Positions 37,969-48,900 are shown, numbered from the stretch's first letter. The stretch: DNA of 64,000 nt from Pithys albifrons albifrons (GCF_047495875.1 NC_092463.1:9806622-9870621), one strand, 5' to 3'. The notes: generated from the letters alone by a model not told the origin. Translations and numbers: made by a program.

Positions 37969-38593
37969 TGTTATGGGTTTAGCCAGGTGGGCCTAAACTT
38001 AGGTTTTAAAGTTCAGCTAGGCCTAGGATTGTCAGCTGATTTAAGCTGGGCTGAGCTAGCTAACAGCTGACTTCTTCCAGCCAATAATATTGTATTCCAT
38101 ACCATACTACATCATCTCAAAGGGCGTAAAATCCAGTGTGTGGGAATGGCTTAGTTAGTTCCATCATGGCTGCACTAAGAGGAGGACATCTAGCAGCTCC
38201 TCTACTATGCTAGGCCCTGCTCCTGTTGCCTGTGCTTGCATTTTGTTTGCATTCAGGGAAGTAGAGCAATTTTGTTGTTATACTTTCTCTTTCTTGCTGA
38301 GTGTCTTTTGGAGTGCTTATGAATTTAGAGTAATGGGCTTTGTATTAATTGGGGAGTGGGAAGTTATTCCTTGTTATATATGCATAACTTGTGTAAGTGT
38401 GTGTTATATTGTAGTTCTCTCTTAGTTTTCTCTTCTCTGTATAAATACATGTAGTTAGTTTCAGCATAAACCTGCTTTGAGGGTTTTCTTTCCTCTCTCC
38501 CTACTCTCTTCCCTTGGCTGGTTGGGGGGGGGGGGAGGAACCCTTTTCACCCTGTCCTGGACAGTTGGCATTTTGCCAGTTCAACCCAGGACA
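37969..38593 (+). mobile_element. Solo LTR of an avian endogenous retrovirus (ERVL-like)
   Basis: The 625-bp unit opens with TGTTATGGGTTTAGCCAGG, closes with GCCAGTTCAACCCAGGACA and is bounded by a perfect 5-bp duplication (GCATA). The end sequence is characteristic of avian ERVL-type LTRs as I recall them. Internally it has CCAATAATATTGTATTCCAT, a TATA-like TATAAATA at 38440-38447, an ATAAAC (weak poly(A)-signal-like) at 38467, a pyrimidine-rich stretch at 38485-38515 and a run of 12 G at 38524-38535. There is no internal retroviral sequence on either side, so it is a solo LTR. The 38207-38425 open frame is incidental. Confidence 0.93.
38440..38447 (+). promoter_or_regulatory. TATA-like motif in the solo LTR
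   Basis: TATAAATA lies 146 bp before the LTR end. If it is the retroviral promoter, transcription would start about 25-30 bp downstream. The position is plausible for a U3/R border, but activity is unknown. Confidence 0.4.
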
Positions 38594-38598
38594 GCATA
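38594..38598. repeat. Target-site duplication GCATA (right)
   Basis: Exact copy of 37964-37968, directly after the LTR's terminal CA. Confidence 0.92.
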
Positions 38599-39219
38599 GA
38601 AGATGGCAACAACCTAAAAATAAGCAACGGCAAGTGATCTTGAAAAGAGAAACAGTGCAGGATGGCAGGGCACAGAAACTGGGGCAAACTTACCAAATTC
38701 AGCAGTGTACATTCTTACCTGGACTATGTCCAGGAAGAGCTATGACTTTGGGAAAGGTGGGATAGGTCTCTGGATTTTATTCCTTGCCTAATGAAAGATC
38801 TAGAAGTTTTGTTAAGACATCTCTGGAAAGGAAACTGAAGGCAGCCTCTGAAAATCCCACCACTGGGTAGGGCACAGAAGAGAACAGTATCACGGGTAAT
38901 GGAAGCACAATTCAGAGCATCAGGGAGATCATAGGACAGTGAGGAAAAGTCCTCTAAGTGAAACTCAAGACAGAGAAAACCTTGGAAATAAAGAAAACAC
39001 TATAAAATAAAAACACTATAAAATAAAAACACTAAGGTATTTGTTTTCATTGTACACAATAGAAACACAGCTGCTGTACAAATATAAGTGCTTGTTTGAG
39101 ACCAATGTCCATGCTCCTGTTACCAGTAAGACACAATCAAAAGACAGATTAAACCTAACTGTGTCCTAAACTCTCTTAAGAGCTTTCACTTTCACAGCTA
39201 TATGTGCTTTTTTGCCCAA
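38599..39219. other. Unique non-coding sequence
   Basis: No gene was recognised. A short AT-rich tandem repeat lies at 38996-39034. Confidence 0.55.
38996..39034. repeat. 16-bp tandem repeat, about 2.4 copies
   Basis: The unit AACACTATAAAATAAA begins at 38996 and 39012, with a partial third copy from 39028. The copies are identical, indicating a recent small tandem duplication. Confidence 0.9.
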
Positions 39220-39640
39220 GAGGCACAGTACTTGAGACTGGAAGGGATCCTTACATGGCTTGACCACGCCTGCCATTAGATTTTATCCAGTTGCTAAACC
39301 AAACACCTAGTAATTGTCTAAGAAATAACTTATACTCAGCTAAAACAAAGATGCTCAAAAGATCTTTTACCCTGAACTGAAAATCTTGGGAAATGGAGGA
39401 TCTCTGTCTCAAGAACATGTTCCAACATTTAATGTCAGTGATAGTTAAAAAAAATTACATTTAATGTAAATTCATCTCTCACCAGTTTCCATCAATTTAT
39501 TCTTCTCAGGCTTTTCTTAGACTGGTTAAAGAGTTCTTTAGTACCTTAATTTTCTCCTTGTGAAGGTACTTATACACTGCAATGAAGTCATCTTCTACTC
39601 TGATAAGATTCAGCTCTTGAAGATTTGTAATTATAAATAA
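39220..39640 (-). mobile_element. Old CR1-like LINE 3' region, antisense
   Basis: On the plus strand the order GAGACTGGAAGGGATCCTTA, ATTCATCTCTCACCAGTTTC, TACTTATACACTGCAATGAA, GTCATCTTCTACTCTGATAA and GATTCAGCTCTTGAAGATTT is the reverse complement of an old CR1 3' region. Antisense CR1 copies typically read like ACTGGAAGGGACCT, then TACTTGTACACTGTAATCAAGTC, then TCTCCAGACTAAACAGCTC. It is heavily mutated and probably carries internal deletions. Confidence 0.7.
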
Positions 39641-40336
39641 GGCTGACAGGAAAAACAACCTGTGTTTTATTAGAATTATTATCTTCAGAATTTAGGGATT
39701 TCTTTTCTTCCCACTATAAAATAAAGTGGAATTTCTGTAATCCACAACTCTAGAAGCAATATTTTTTCCTATTTACTCCCAAATTATAGGTGAAGTGTTT
39801 GATAGCATTAAACGTACCATCAATATCTAAATACCTAAAAGCTTTCATTTATCACACTTTCCCTTTGATGACTCTTATTTAAGAGATGTCTCTGTGTACT
39901 AAATTGACACTATATTTTAGCTATGCTAAAAAACATAACACTCTTCATTTACCGAATAAAGACACTGACGTACAGAAGTGCAACAGTGGCAGGAATTCAG
40001 TAGAAATCCTCCTATACTTTTGGCCTCTTGCAAGAAAATTTGGTCCAAATCTCATTCCTATTAGTCCTTCTCTCATCATATTTTGTACCCTAACTCTTGC
40101 CATCTTTTCTTTACTTCTGTTTTCCTATTGAATAGTTGTAAATTTTTTTTTGTGGTTAGAGTGTAGTTCTAAGGGAGCAAAGGAAAAAAGCTTAAGAAAT
40201 ACAGAAATCTGGAATTTAGGTATGTGCTTTCTGTCATTGGGAGTGTAAGAAGGTGGTTGAAATACCCTGTATTTCCAGATTTCAAAGTTGGTTTGGGGTT
40301 TTTTATTGTTGTTTGGGGTTTTTTCCCACAAGAGTA
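39641..40336. other. Unique non-coding sequence
   Basis: No gene was recognised. A T-rich segment with the sequence GTTTGGGGTTTTTT occurs twice (40291 and 40311) just upstream of the SINE. Confidence 0.55.
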
Positions 40337-40347
40337 TGTTTTTGCCA
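40337..40347. repeat. Left flanking direct repeat of the 5S-derived SINE
   Basis: TGTTTTTGCCA here and TGGTTTTGCCA at 40660-40670 match at 10 of 11 positions and bracket the SINE, as expected for a target-site duplication made by LINE machinery. Confidence 0.7.
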
Positions 40348-40661
40348 AGGCAGTTAAATGCCTGACATCTGATCCCGTCAGATCCCGGAAGCTCAGCAGG
40401 GTCAGCCCTGGTTAGTACTTGGATGGGAGACCTCCTGGGAATACGAAGGGCTGCAGGTTCTAGTCCTGAGCACTTTACTGTCACCATCCAAGCTCCCTCA
40501 GCCGTGGCAGATGGACCTTGGGACTTAAATGGTGGGGCCAGTTCTGTGCACGCTGTGCCTCACCTAAAAAATACACTGCACAGGCTGGAAGGGCACACCC
40601 ACGGGGGGGAGAGCCCTTCCCAAATCTTCATTCGCGAAGCCTAGCCATACATACATACATG
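40348..40661 (+). mobile_element. 5S rRNA-derived SINE with RTE-like tail
   Basis: The head (about 40348-40461) follows vertebrate 5S rRNA with several substitutions. CTGATCCCGTCAGATCCCGG corresponds to the CCCGATCTCGTCTGATCTCGG region, and AAGCTCAGCAGGGTC to box A. GGTTAGTACTTGGATGGGAG with ACC covers the intermediate element and box C, and CCTGGGAATAC precedes the 3' part. The body (40462-40624) is not 5S and I do not recognise it; it contains an 8-bp stem (GGAAGGGC 40587-40594 with GCCCTTCC 40613-40620). The tail has CTTCATTCGCGAAGCCTAGC (40626-40645), with a TTCGCGAA palindrome, and ends in CATA repeats (40646-40660). Eleven-base direct repeats flank it. Head-body-tail order with flanking repeats indicates a SINE moved by a LINE. 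RTE elements end in short tandem repeats and, as I recall, have a similar hairpin. A decayed 5S pseudogene is less likely, because a non-5S body and tail are bracketed by the same direct repeats. The 40423-40644 open frame is incidental. Confidence 0.8.
40389..40432 (+). promoter_or_regulatory. 5S-type internal RNA polymerase III promoter (box A to box C)
   Basis: The box A-like AAGCTCAGCAGGGTC (40389-40403) differs from the 5S sequence AAGCTAAGCAGGGTC by one base. The intermediate element and box C (GGTTAGTACTTGGATGGGAG plus ACC, 40410-40432) match the 5S gene. In 5S genes TFIIIA binds this region to recruit polymerase III. Whether this copy is active is unknown. Confidence 0.65.
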
Positions 40662-40670
40662 GTTTTGCCA
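40660..40670. repeat. Right flanking direct repeat of the 5S-derived SINE
   Basis: TGGTTTTGCCA, one mismatch from TGTTTTTGCCA at 40337-40347, directly at the end of the CATA tail. Confidence 0.7.
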
Positions 40671-41925
40671 GAAAAGTACCTCTGTCCATATCTAAAAAGA
40701 AATAGGAGTGCAGAATATTGTTTTTTAGCAGCTCATTAAACAGTTTGAAAAAATCCCACAAGTATATTTTCTGAATTTTCAGAAAGCTTGAAAATTCCTA
40801 TTACTACTCAAAATCCAACAGGGAAGCATAAAACCAAATAAAACCAAACCCTGTTCTGAACATGTAAGTAGACCAACAATAAAATTATTTTTCTCATGGT
40901 TTTCAACAACTGCAAACTCGTAATTGTTTTTGTCAAATTAAAGTGCTAAAGTTTTAGAATTACTAAATCTGAAACAACTTCATCATTGACCTTTATACTA
41001 CAGTGTAGAATAGGAAATAATACTACACAATAGGAACTGATAAATATCAAAATGTCTTTTAAAGAAAGAGGCACTTTTGCTGTTGATGACTTATTATGTG
41101 ATTTAAACAAAAAAACAAGCTACTTTTTCCTACTCACTTGGAAAAATAATCCTAAATAATAAAAATATCACATTTTCATTGCTATGGCACTTCAAATGGA
41201 AAAAAAAAAGAGTGAAAACGTAAAGTGTACTAGTAGCTATATATGACATTTAGTTAAAAAATCAGCCAGATTTAGGTAGAAAAAAAGCTCTTAAGTTTAG
41301 ATACAGATCCATGCCTAAATTTGTCAGGGGACTTCTTCTCTAGAAGTTGGTTCCAAATCACCATTCTCAAAAGTAAAACAAAACAACCATATCTAAGCCA
41401 TACGGGCAACACCATGAAAAACAGCATTTCCCCCCAGTACTCATCCACAGAAAACAATATTACTAGAAATCACAGTAGCCAGTGACAGCAAAGACAGGAA
41501 AAAGGCTTATAGAAAGAAGATACACAAAATTGTCCAAAGGCAGGGAACAGGAGATGAAAAACAGTCTTACCATAGAAAACACTTGATTAGGTCTGTTAGG
41601 TGCTGGGAGTTTGGAACTATTTTCAGGGGCATGATGGAGATTGAGCTGAGGACAGTGTATTTTGCTATTGAATATGTGGTTTCTCCCTACACTACAAACT
41701 AGGATAAACTTTATGAATTAAAACTAACAGGAATTACATGACTAAAACTTTGAACACTGCTTTATACTGCTAGATTTTTTTGTTCCCACTCCTGCCTGGT
41801 TATGATTAAACCAGGAGGACATAGTTCTGGATCCATGCTGTTGTTGACTTTAGTTGGGGTATAGTCTAACTCAGAAAGTCAGAACTTTCCTAGTTCTTAG
41901 GAGCATAAAAATGCACATCCTTTAT
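40671..41925. other. Unique non-coding sequence
   Basis: AT-rich with short A runs (for example 41202-41210). No gene or repeat was recognised. Confidence 0.55.
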
Positions 41926-42010
41926 TGGTTCCCTGCCTATGGCAGAGGGTTTGGTACTAGATGATCTTTAGGGTCCCTTCCAAGCTAAACCACTCTATGA
42001 TTCTATGATT
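41926..42010 (+). mobile_element. CR1 LINE 3' end, short copy
   Basis: TGGTTCCCTGCCTATGGCAG, GGGTTTGGTACTAGATGATC, GGTCCCTTCCAAGC and CACTCTATGATTCTATGATT form the last ~85 bp of avian CR1 in order, including the terminal octamer repeats. It is extremely 5'-truncated. Confidence 0.92.
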
Positions 42011-42128
42011 TAATGCCTACCATACTGCTAGGAATTTAGCACCCTGGAGCTTTTGAATATCATCCTTGGCACTTATATGTATCTTTATATTTATATATGT
42101 ATTTTAAAAACTTGTCCCAATAATAAAA

Positions 42129-42139
42129 AGGGGGGGGGG
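42129..42139. repeat. Poly-G run in A/G-rich sequence
   Basis: AAAAAGG followed by a continuous run of about ten G and AGGAGG. It is simple sequence, prone to length error. Confidence 0.8.
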
Positions 42140-44240
42140 AGGAGGTAAATGATCCCTCAAAATTAATGTTCAGATGAATTTATAATCCTAGAATACATTT
42201 GTTACACAATGTTCTCCATATCTCAGACCATGAAAGCAAAACACAGCACATCTGCTGCTGCCTGACAAGAGTTTTCTGTCCTGAAAACTCTCTTTCTATG
42301 AGATGACTGGGCTTCAGACATTAGTTGTGCTTTGCTTAATGCAGTTTGGCAACTCCTTCTCAAGACCAAATGAAATTCTGTGCCAAAGGGCTGTGAAGAA
42401 CTGTGTCTTGTACCATTATAAAGAGGGCTCTGCCTCTCCACTTAAAAATCAAGTCTTCCCTAGCTCCAGTGACGTGTAGCTCTGGTACACTAGCAGAGTA
42501 GAGTTCATATCAGCACAGGGAATAAAGAGCTGATATAAAATGGAATCATGGGATCCCTTAAAATAAGAGTAATATATGTTTCCCACTGTGTAGCTATTTT
42601 CCTATAGAAAGCACCATTTTATCAAAATAATTTTCAGAAAATACCAGCCACTGACTACATTTCATAGTTCATGGTATATGGATGGAACTTGATTATTCTG
42701 TATGCTCAGAGGTGCACCTTATTCATCTTCTATGCCTTGTGTGTTGCTCCATTTTGATGATTAATACAGTCATTTCTCAAAATTTTCTGTATTTTACAAA
42801 ACCTTACATTATAACCCCCTGCTTTCTCCCTGAGAACTTAGTACATTATTACTGCAAAGATGGATAACATAACTTTTAAATGTCCCTGAGGACGTGCTCC
42901 AGGTTTTGCATCTACAGACCTACAGGATTATATCTGGAATTACAAAATCTCATGCATTTTTCAGAGATGATGACTGCAGCAAGTACAAGTAAGCAAGTAG
43001 CAGAGTACTCAACTTGTGTGCCAAAATGCCCAATAATGGAGAGGCTTAAAAACTTTTGTAAAAGTCTTCTGTCTAAACAGCAAGAGTTTCTGAACATCTC
43101 CCACTGTATAAATATTCTATGTGTAAACATGGTCATCACTTTTCCAAGTGGTCACCATGCAAAACCAGTTCAAAGTCTCCCATCTCTGTTTCTCAGCAGA
43201 AGTTTCTTGGTCAGGCTACATTAATTTAACTGCTAATGAAGGTAGCAGGCAGTGGATCAGTGTATGCCAAGAGAGGAGGAGAAATGGAGAAAATAAATGA
43301 AAAACACTTGAAGAAGAAACTCGTCAAAGACTGTATCATTTTTGAGTACCTCCTTTTAATTATTCTTACAGAAAGCCATCAGGTTTGGATTCATCTTTTG
43401 TACTCAGCCTATATTAAGTGTTTCATTTTCCTCACTGACATAAAGCAATGTTCTTTATTCTTCCCACTTCAAATAAAATATCCACATCATTTGTTAATGC
43501 AGGTTGTTGGTTGTCAAAGCTTGTAAGGGTCCTTCAGTTTTGGGCAACTCACTTATAGAGCCTTAGGCTTCAATCCATGAGATGTAATAAGAAAAACTGT
43601 AATATACAAGCCATGAACAGACTCATCTGTTGAAAAAAGGTTTCACTTTCTAATGCTTATATAGCTCAGGGTAAATTCAACTAAAATCCCGTCTGACTTT
43701 GACATAGCATGAAAGTAATTCTTATTCATTGGAAATTAGATGGTAGCAGGGAAAAAAATCCTTCTATTATATAAATTTAAGAATTTCCTCTAAAGTAGTT
43801 TTCATTTTCATCCTTGGGGAAAGGAGGAAAAGGAGTCATAGGGGAATCTTATTCCATGTTTTGTTCTTTATGTGTTCATGTTTCTATTTTTTTCCTTGTA
43901 ATTTAGGCAGGGGAAAATACATTCCATAACAATGGTTTAACTAACTTCACCACTATGATCTAAAAGTATGAACCAGATATTCATAGTTTCCTGTTCCTGC
44001 TTCAACTTTCATGTTGCAAATCTAAGGAAAAAGATTTCATGAACACCAAATATCTCTCTCATACATCCTGACCAACAATTCAGCCCTAAAAGCAGTTCTA
44101 TGTAATTATTTTTGCATGCTTTTTTACCTGTTATTCAAAGAAAGACAAAGTCTGTTCCAGCAGTTATCTGTGTTAGTGTGTCAAGCCAACTCCAGGTTTT
44201 CCTGCTGGAGTTTAAAAAATCAAAATTTCCCATGGTAGTA

Positions 44241-44310
44241 TAAAAATAATAACAATAGCAATAATAATAATAATAATAATAATAATGATGATGATGATGA
44301 TGATGATGAC
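44241..44310. repeat. Compound (AAT)n(GAT)n microsatellite
   Basis: Imperfect ATA/ACA units lead into about nine AAT units, which switch without a gap to about eight GAT units and end in GAC. The switch point suggests one A-to-G change spread by slippage. Confidence 0.95.
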
Positions 44311-47300
44311 AGGTAATTCATATTATAGTGAATTATAGCAATGTGTAATGAAGAAAAAGATCTTTTAATAGCAATGTTCTTAAGTTTTCCTGTTAGTCCT
44401 TATTTCTCATATCAGTTTATCTTAACTCTGGCTCTTAGATGTCCCAAGCCCTCATGAAGATTTGTCTGGTTGTTCAATAAAAAAAAGGGAATTCCCTGAG
44501 AACCAGTTCTTTCCAAGTGTCTCAGCAGTATGGTGCTGCCCCATATTGCATCCAACATGGACAAAAGACATATAATCCCTTATACTATAGCACATATTGT
44601 AAGACATAGGTCTCTAGAATCATAAAATAGTCTAAGCTCATGTAAAAGTCCTCATAATTTTGAACTGTCTATGCAAAAATATACCAACACTTAAATACTG
44701 TTGAACTGGAAGAATGATGTTTCAATGAGCTAGTTTAAAAGTGTACTGACAGAACTAGTTCCATACCATAAAGCAAGTAGTAAAACTGGTTGAAGGCATA
44801 TTTGCTATTACATTTCTAGAAAAATTGCTATTTCTTGGAAATGAACAAGTGTTGTTCTCTGGAAAGAGAGTCCCGTCAAAACTAGGATAGCCCAGTCAGT
44901 CAAGAATTAACAAAACAATATGGATAGCAACCTCCCTGGCTTAGAAGCTTGACTGTGCTAGGCAGGGCAGCAGCCTCCTGAGCTTTTGCAGAAGCTAGTC
45001 CACTTTGTTATGCATCTTAATATCCAGAGTCCAGAGCCAGCAACTCCCTCCACTGTCTTGCTGTGACAGCACTGACTTGGGCCAGCGGAGATGTATATTT
45101 GACTTCACTCCAAACTCAGAAGAGCAGAGATCTGATCCTGTCACTTCAGCACTATTTGAAATACAGTTACCACAATCTGAAGACATGCTGCAAAGTCAGG
45201 TTTTGGTTCAGTAAATATTTTTTAGCACATAACAGCATGTCCTAGACAACAAATTGAGCTCGCAGTCAAGAATTACACCGATAAATATGTCTGTGTGGTC
45301 AGAGTGTGCTCCTCAGTAGCTAGGCAAACACAAATCTGTGAAACACTGAATATTCCCCAAAATCAAGTGCTACAGCAATGGTAGTGTGGGCTACACCCTG
45401 CTGAGTTCATTCACATGAATAATCACAGGGCTTTCCTTTAGACTGTTTGTGTCAATAAGGCAAACAAGTCTTAGCCTGTCCCAAACATTGTTCATTACAG
45501 AATGCAACAGAGCAGATGTAATTATGTAAGTGAGAGAAAGGCATAAGGAAAAATTCCTAAAGGCAGGACATCATTAAGATTTCATAACAAGCACATTTTC
45601 CCAAGGGATCCAGAGGAAACGAGAGCCATGGATTTCCTGAGGTCAGACTCTATGTTTGGCTTTATATATCCAACTACATTCTTAATTGCAGCATTCACTT
45701 AAAAGACATAAAGTTCCTCGGGAAGTGAACAGGATTTGAAACAGATCCTAAAAAATGTCCAGTCCCTCATCTTACACAACATGCAACATGCTCTGGAAAA
45801 GAAAAATCCCATAATGGTCAGCTTTGAAGAATTACCATGTACAATTTTCTCTGGATGATAGACAAATAATTGTGTAGATTGCAAGGGGAAACAGTTACTG
45901 TGTGTTTTCATGATCAGGGCATAGTTAATGAGAATCAAGTCTGTAGGATGAACTGAAACAAGCCAAGTAACATTAAGAGTAAAACCAATAAAAAAGATGT
46001 TTGAGAAGCTTTATACATACAACAGAAATGGGAAAAGGTACTGGCTGGACTTAGATTGAGATTCTTTATAGGATCAAGCGTCAACAAAATTCCTTGTCTT
46101 AACATTGCAGCAAACTCTTTATTACAGGTTGGAAATGGTGCACAAAGGTAGCGAGTCAAAGCTTTGGGTGAGAAGAGTTGACACATACACTCAGTCTACA
46201 TTTCTTTGACGTTTTTTAGTCTACTGAAAACTGAATTATGCATGAAGAAAAAATCACAGGCAAATTGGATTTAATTAAAGGGGAGTGCTTAAAAAAATAT
46301 TCCTTGAAGTAGGAAATATCCTACAGAAAAAAAAATTATAAACTTGTCCCATTACATGTCTATGTTGGGGAAACCAAAATTGTTCAAACATCAGAATGTT
46401 AACACCACCACACTGGCACCTGAGCTGCATTGCAATAGGGAAAATCAATATTTTAGCTGTGTATGAAACTGTGTTAAGCAGTTTATAAACACACCCCAAT
46501 ATACCATATACATATGAAGATTGATAAGAAGGTCCCCGGATCTAGAGCCAAAATATGATATGATAAAAAGGGAGCATCTCTATTGGATTTCATGTGGGAG
46601 AACCCCTTTGTGTGAATTTTGCTAAGCTCTGTTAGGTTGCAGTACTATTTTTGAATTGCTCCACTTCAAAATTTAATCAAATCCACTCCTTTGTGACTAT
46701 AATACACTGCTTCATAATAATGAAGCTTAATGAACAGAAGTAAAAGTTGATTAATTGTAAGCACAGTTAAACACAGAGATGCTTTTCTTCTTTGCCATAA
46801 AATCTGTCTACTGTTTAAAACTCATCACTTGCTGTCCTCTCTCTCTTTGGAATTTTAAACAGCTTTTATGGGCTTTTCAATTCTTACCTGCAATTCAAAT
46901 CCACTTATTTTTCTGTCCTCTTTGGCCCTTCATCCTTCTGCAACTTCACTTTCCTTTCGTTGAAGACAGAAATCCAGATCAGGTTTAGAAAATCTGTGAT
47001 ATACATCTGACATTGCCACAACCTTTTTTTATAAACCTTAACAGAACTCACAGTGTAACAACACATGAATGTATTGTCCTATATAATCAGAGATTCGGGC
47101 AGAGACACTGCATTAGCCTGTTCATTAGATGATCTTGTGAGAGTATGGTGCTGCCTTACAACTGGTGAGATCTCAGTCCAATCCTCAGCACCTTTCCAAC
47201 TTCTAAACATGAGAAAATTAAAAGAAGGATTTTACATCAGAGGGAGCAAGGAGACAAATAGCTGAGGGAGGTAAAATATTGAAAAGAGAGGATAAAGATT

Positions 47301-48768
47301 GACTTTGCCAGGGGAAAATAGTGCTGGAAAAAGTAATGTTGGAAGTTTTATGCAGCATTATGCGCATATTTTTTCATCTGATTTTGTCTTCTTCATTCAG
47401 TGACCTTACCTGAATCATGTTTCTCTCATAGTTTTCTAAATGGCAATGCAGCCAAGGTTTCCACAGAAATGTATTGAGCAGACACGTCCTTTAAAAAATG
47501 CTGCTGGTGAGACATTGCAATGTACTTAAATGCAGAGGATTTAAAGGCAAACACTAACTGAACCCTCTTCAACCCTTTGTAAATCCTTATCTGGGATGTA
47601 CTACCTCTTGAATACTAATTGAATTTGGTTAATTTTAAATTATATTTGTAAGCTCCTAAGTCACTTGACGAATTGAGAAGAAGGATATTTTTCCTTTATA
47701 CTTGGAAATCAGGAACAACATATTCTGCTGTCTTTTTTTTCCATGAAGGAAACATGAATTTTCAAACAATTTCACTCTCCAAACATCTAAATGAAAAATA
47801 TTAGTTCTAAGTAAACCATTTTAATTTTCTGCATATCAGATCTTCACACATATGGCAAGATTAAAAAAAAACCAAAAAATATAATCAAAACTTTGAAATA
47901 TTGTTGAGAAGTTTAAAAATTTATATGAAAAATATCAGTTCCTGAGATAATATAAATTGCTTGCATGTATTTCTCAAAGCTCTAGAAAACAGGCAGACAA
48001 TGCAAAGTCTTATCAAAAATATAAATGTAGTGTGTCAAGTGAAAAAATAATAGTGATTAGCCTAACAGCATCTTGGGTATGTATCTTTTATAACACATGA
48101 TATATTGGGAGTGTGGTTTACTCAGGTTACTGAATTAAACCAGTAGGAGGTCTAATCTGAATTAATATACAGGTTCACTGGGAAATATTGATAGATTTAA
48201 ATATGATTCCCTGTAATATGCTCTTTTATACATCTACAGTTCAGTCGGTGGGGAAAATGAGCAGTGCAGAATAAAATTATACAGTATTCTCAAAAGACAT
48301 TTAAGAGAACTTTAGAAGAAAGCACAACACCAATTTCTTTCATAAATTCAGGCCCCAGCTCATGTGGCGTATGAAATTGCTGTGATTTTCCTTACTGTGC
48401 ACTGTATCTTTAAAAGTCTAAGAGGTGCCTGCCACTTTTCAAGACAGATTTGCTGATATGCACTGTGCCATCCACTGCAAATTTTCTTTGTTGCTGTTTT
48501 GTTTCTTTTACCACTGAGAACATTACACACCTCCCAGCAAGGACAAGCAGACCACATAACTGGAAAAGCCAAGGCTATCCAGTAAGTGACGCAGCTCCCA
48601 TATCAGGGCCAACATATGGATTTCTGGGCAACCCGAACCCCTCTGGGATGAAACAAACATATGGATACCATGAAAACTGTTACACTGCTCAGTGACCCTC
48701 AACCACCACACACAGGCACCGATGCAGCCCAGGAGTAGAACCCAGTCAAGTCACTGGTACCTTTTTCC

Positions 48769-48900
48769 AGAATCACAGACTCATTTAGGTTGGAAAAGAT
48801 CTCTGAGATTATCAAGTTCAACCTTTGACCAATTACCACCATGTCAACTAGATCATAATTCTAAGTTAAACTATGGTTTCCTGAAACCTCTTCCCAAACC
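48769..48900 (-). mobile_element. CR1 LINE 3' end, antisense
   Basis: On the plus strand, AGAATCACAGACTCATTTAG, GTTGGAAAAGATCTCTGAGA, TTATCAAGTTCAACC and CATGTCAACTAGATCAT are the reverse complement of the avian CR1 3' end, which normally reads in antisense AGAATCACAGAATCATTTAG, GTTGGAAAAGACCTTCAAGA, TCATCGAGTCCAACC. The left boundary is sharp and the right boundary is approximate. There is no coding capacity. Confidence 0.9.

Larger units (their letters stand above)
42011..48768. other. Unique non-coding sequence
   Basis: No gene was recognised. It includes a compound trinucleotide microsatellite at 44241-44310 and a possible trace of antisense CR1 at 44612-44660 (GAATCATAAAATAGTCTAAG), too short to call with confidence. 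Frames at 42880-43224 and 43236-43526 have no domains. Confidence 0.55.

Noticed and set aside
40348..40461. Functional 5S rRNA gene
   Set aside because: The 5' third is too diverged, the helix-forming ends are lost, and the sequence runs on into a non-5S body within the same flanking repeats.
44241..44310. CRISPR-like or other spaced repeat array
   Set aside because: It is a plain trinucleotide microsatellite. No spaced direct repeats with unique spacers occur anywhere in the window.
44612..44660. Antisense CR1 3' end (GAATCATAAAATAGTCTAAG)
   Set aside because: The match is short and degrades at once after about 25 bases; not enough to call.
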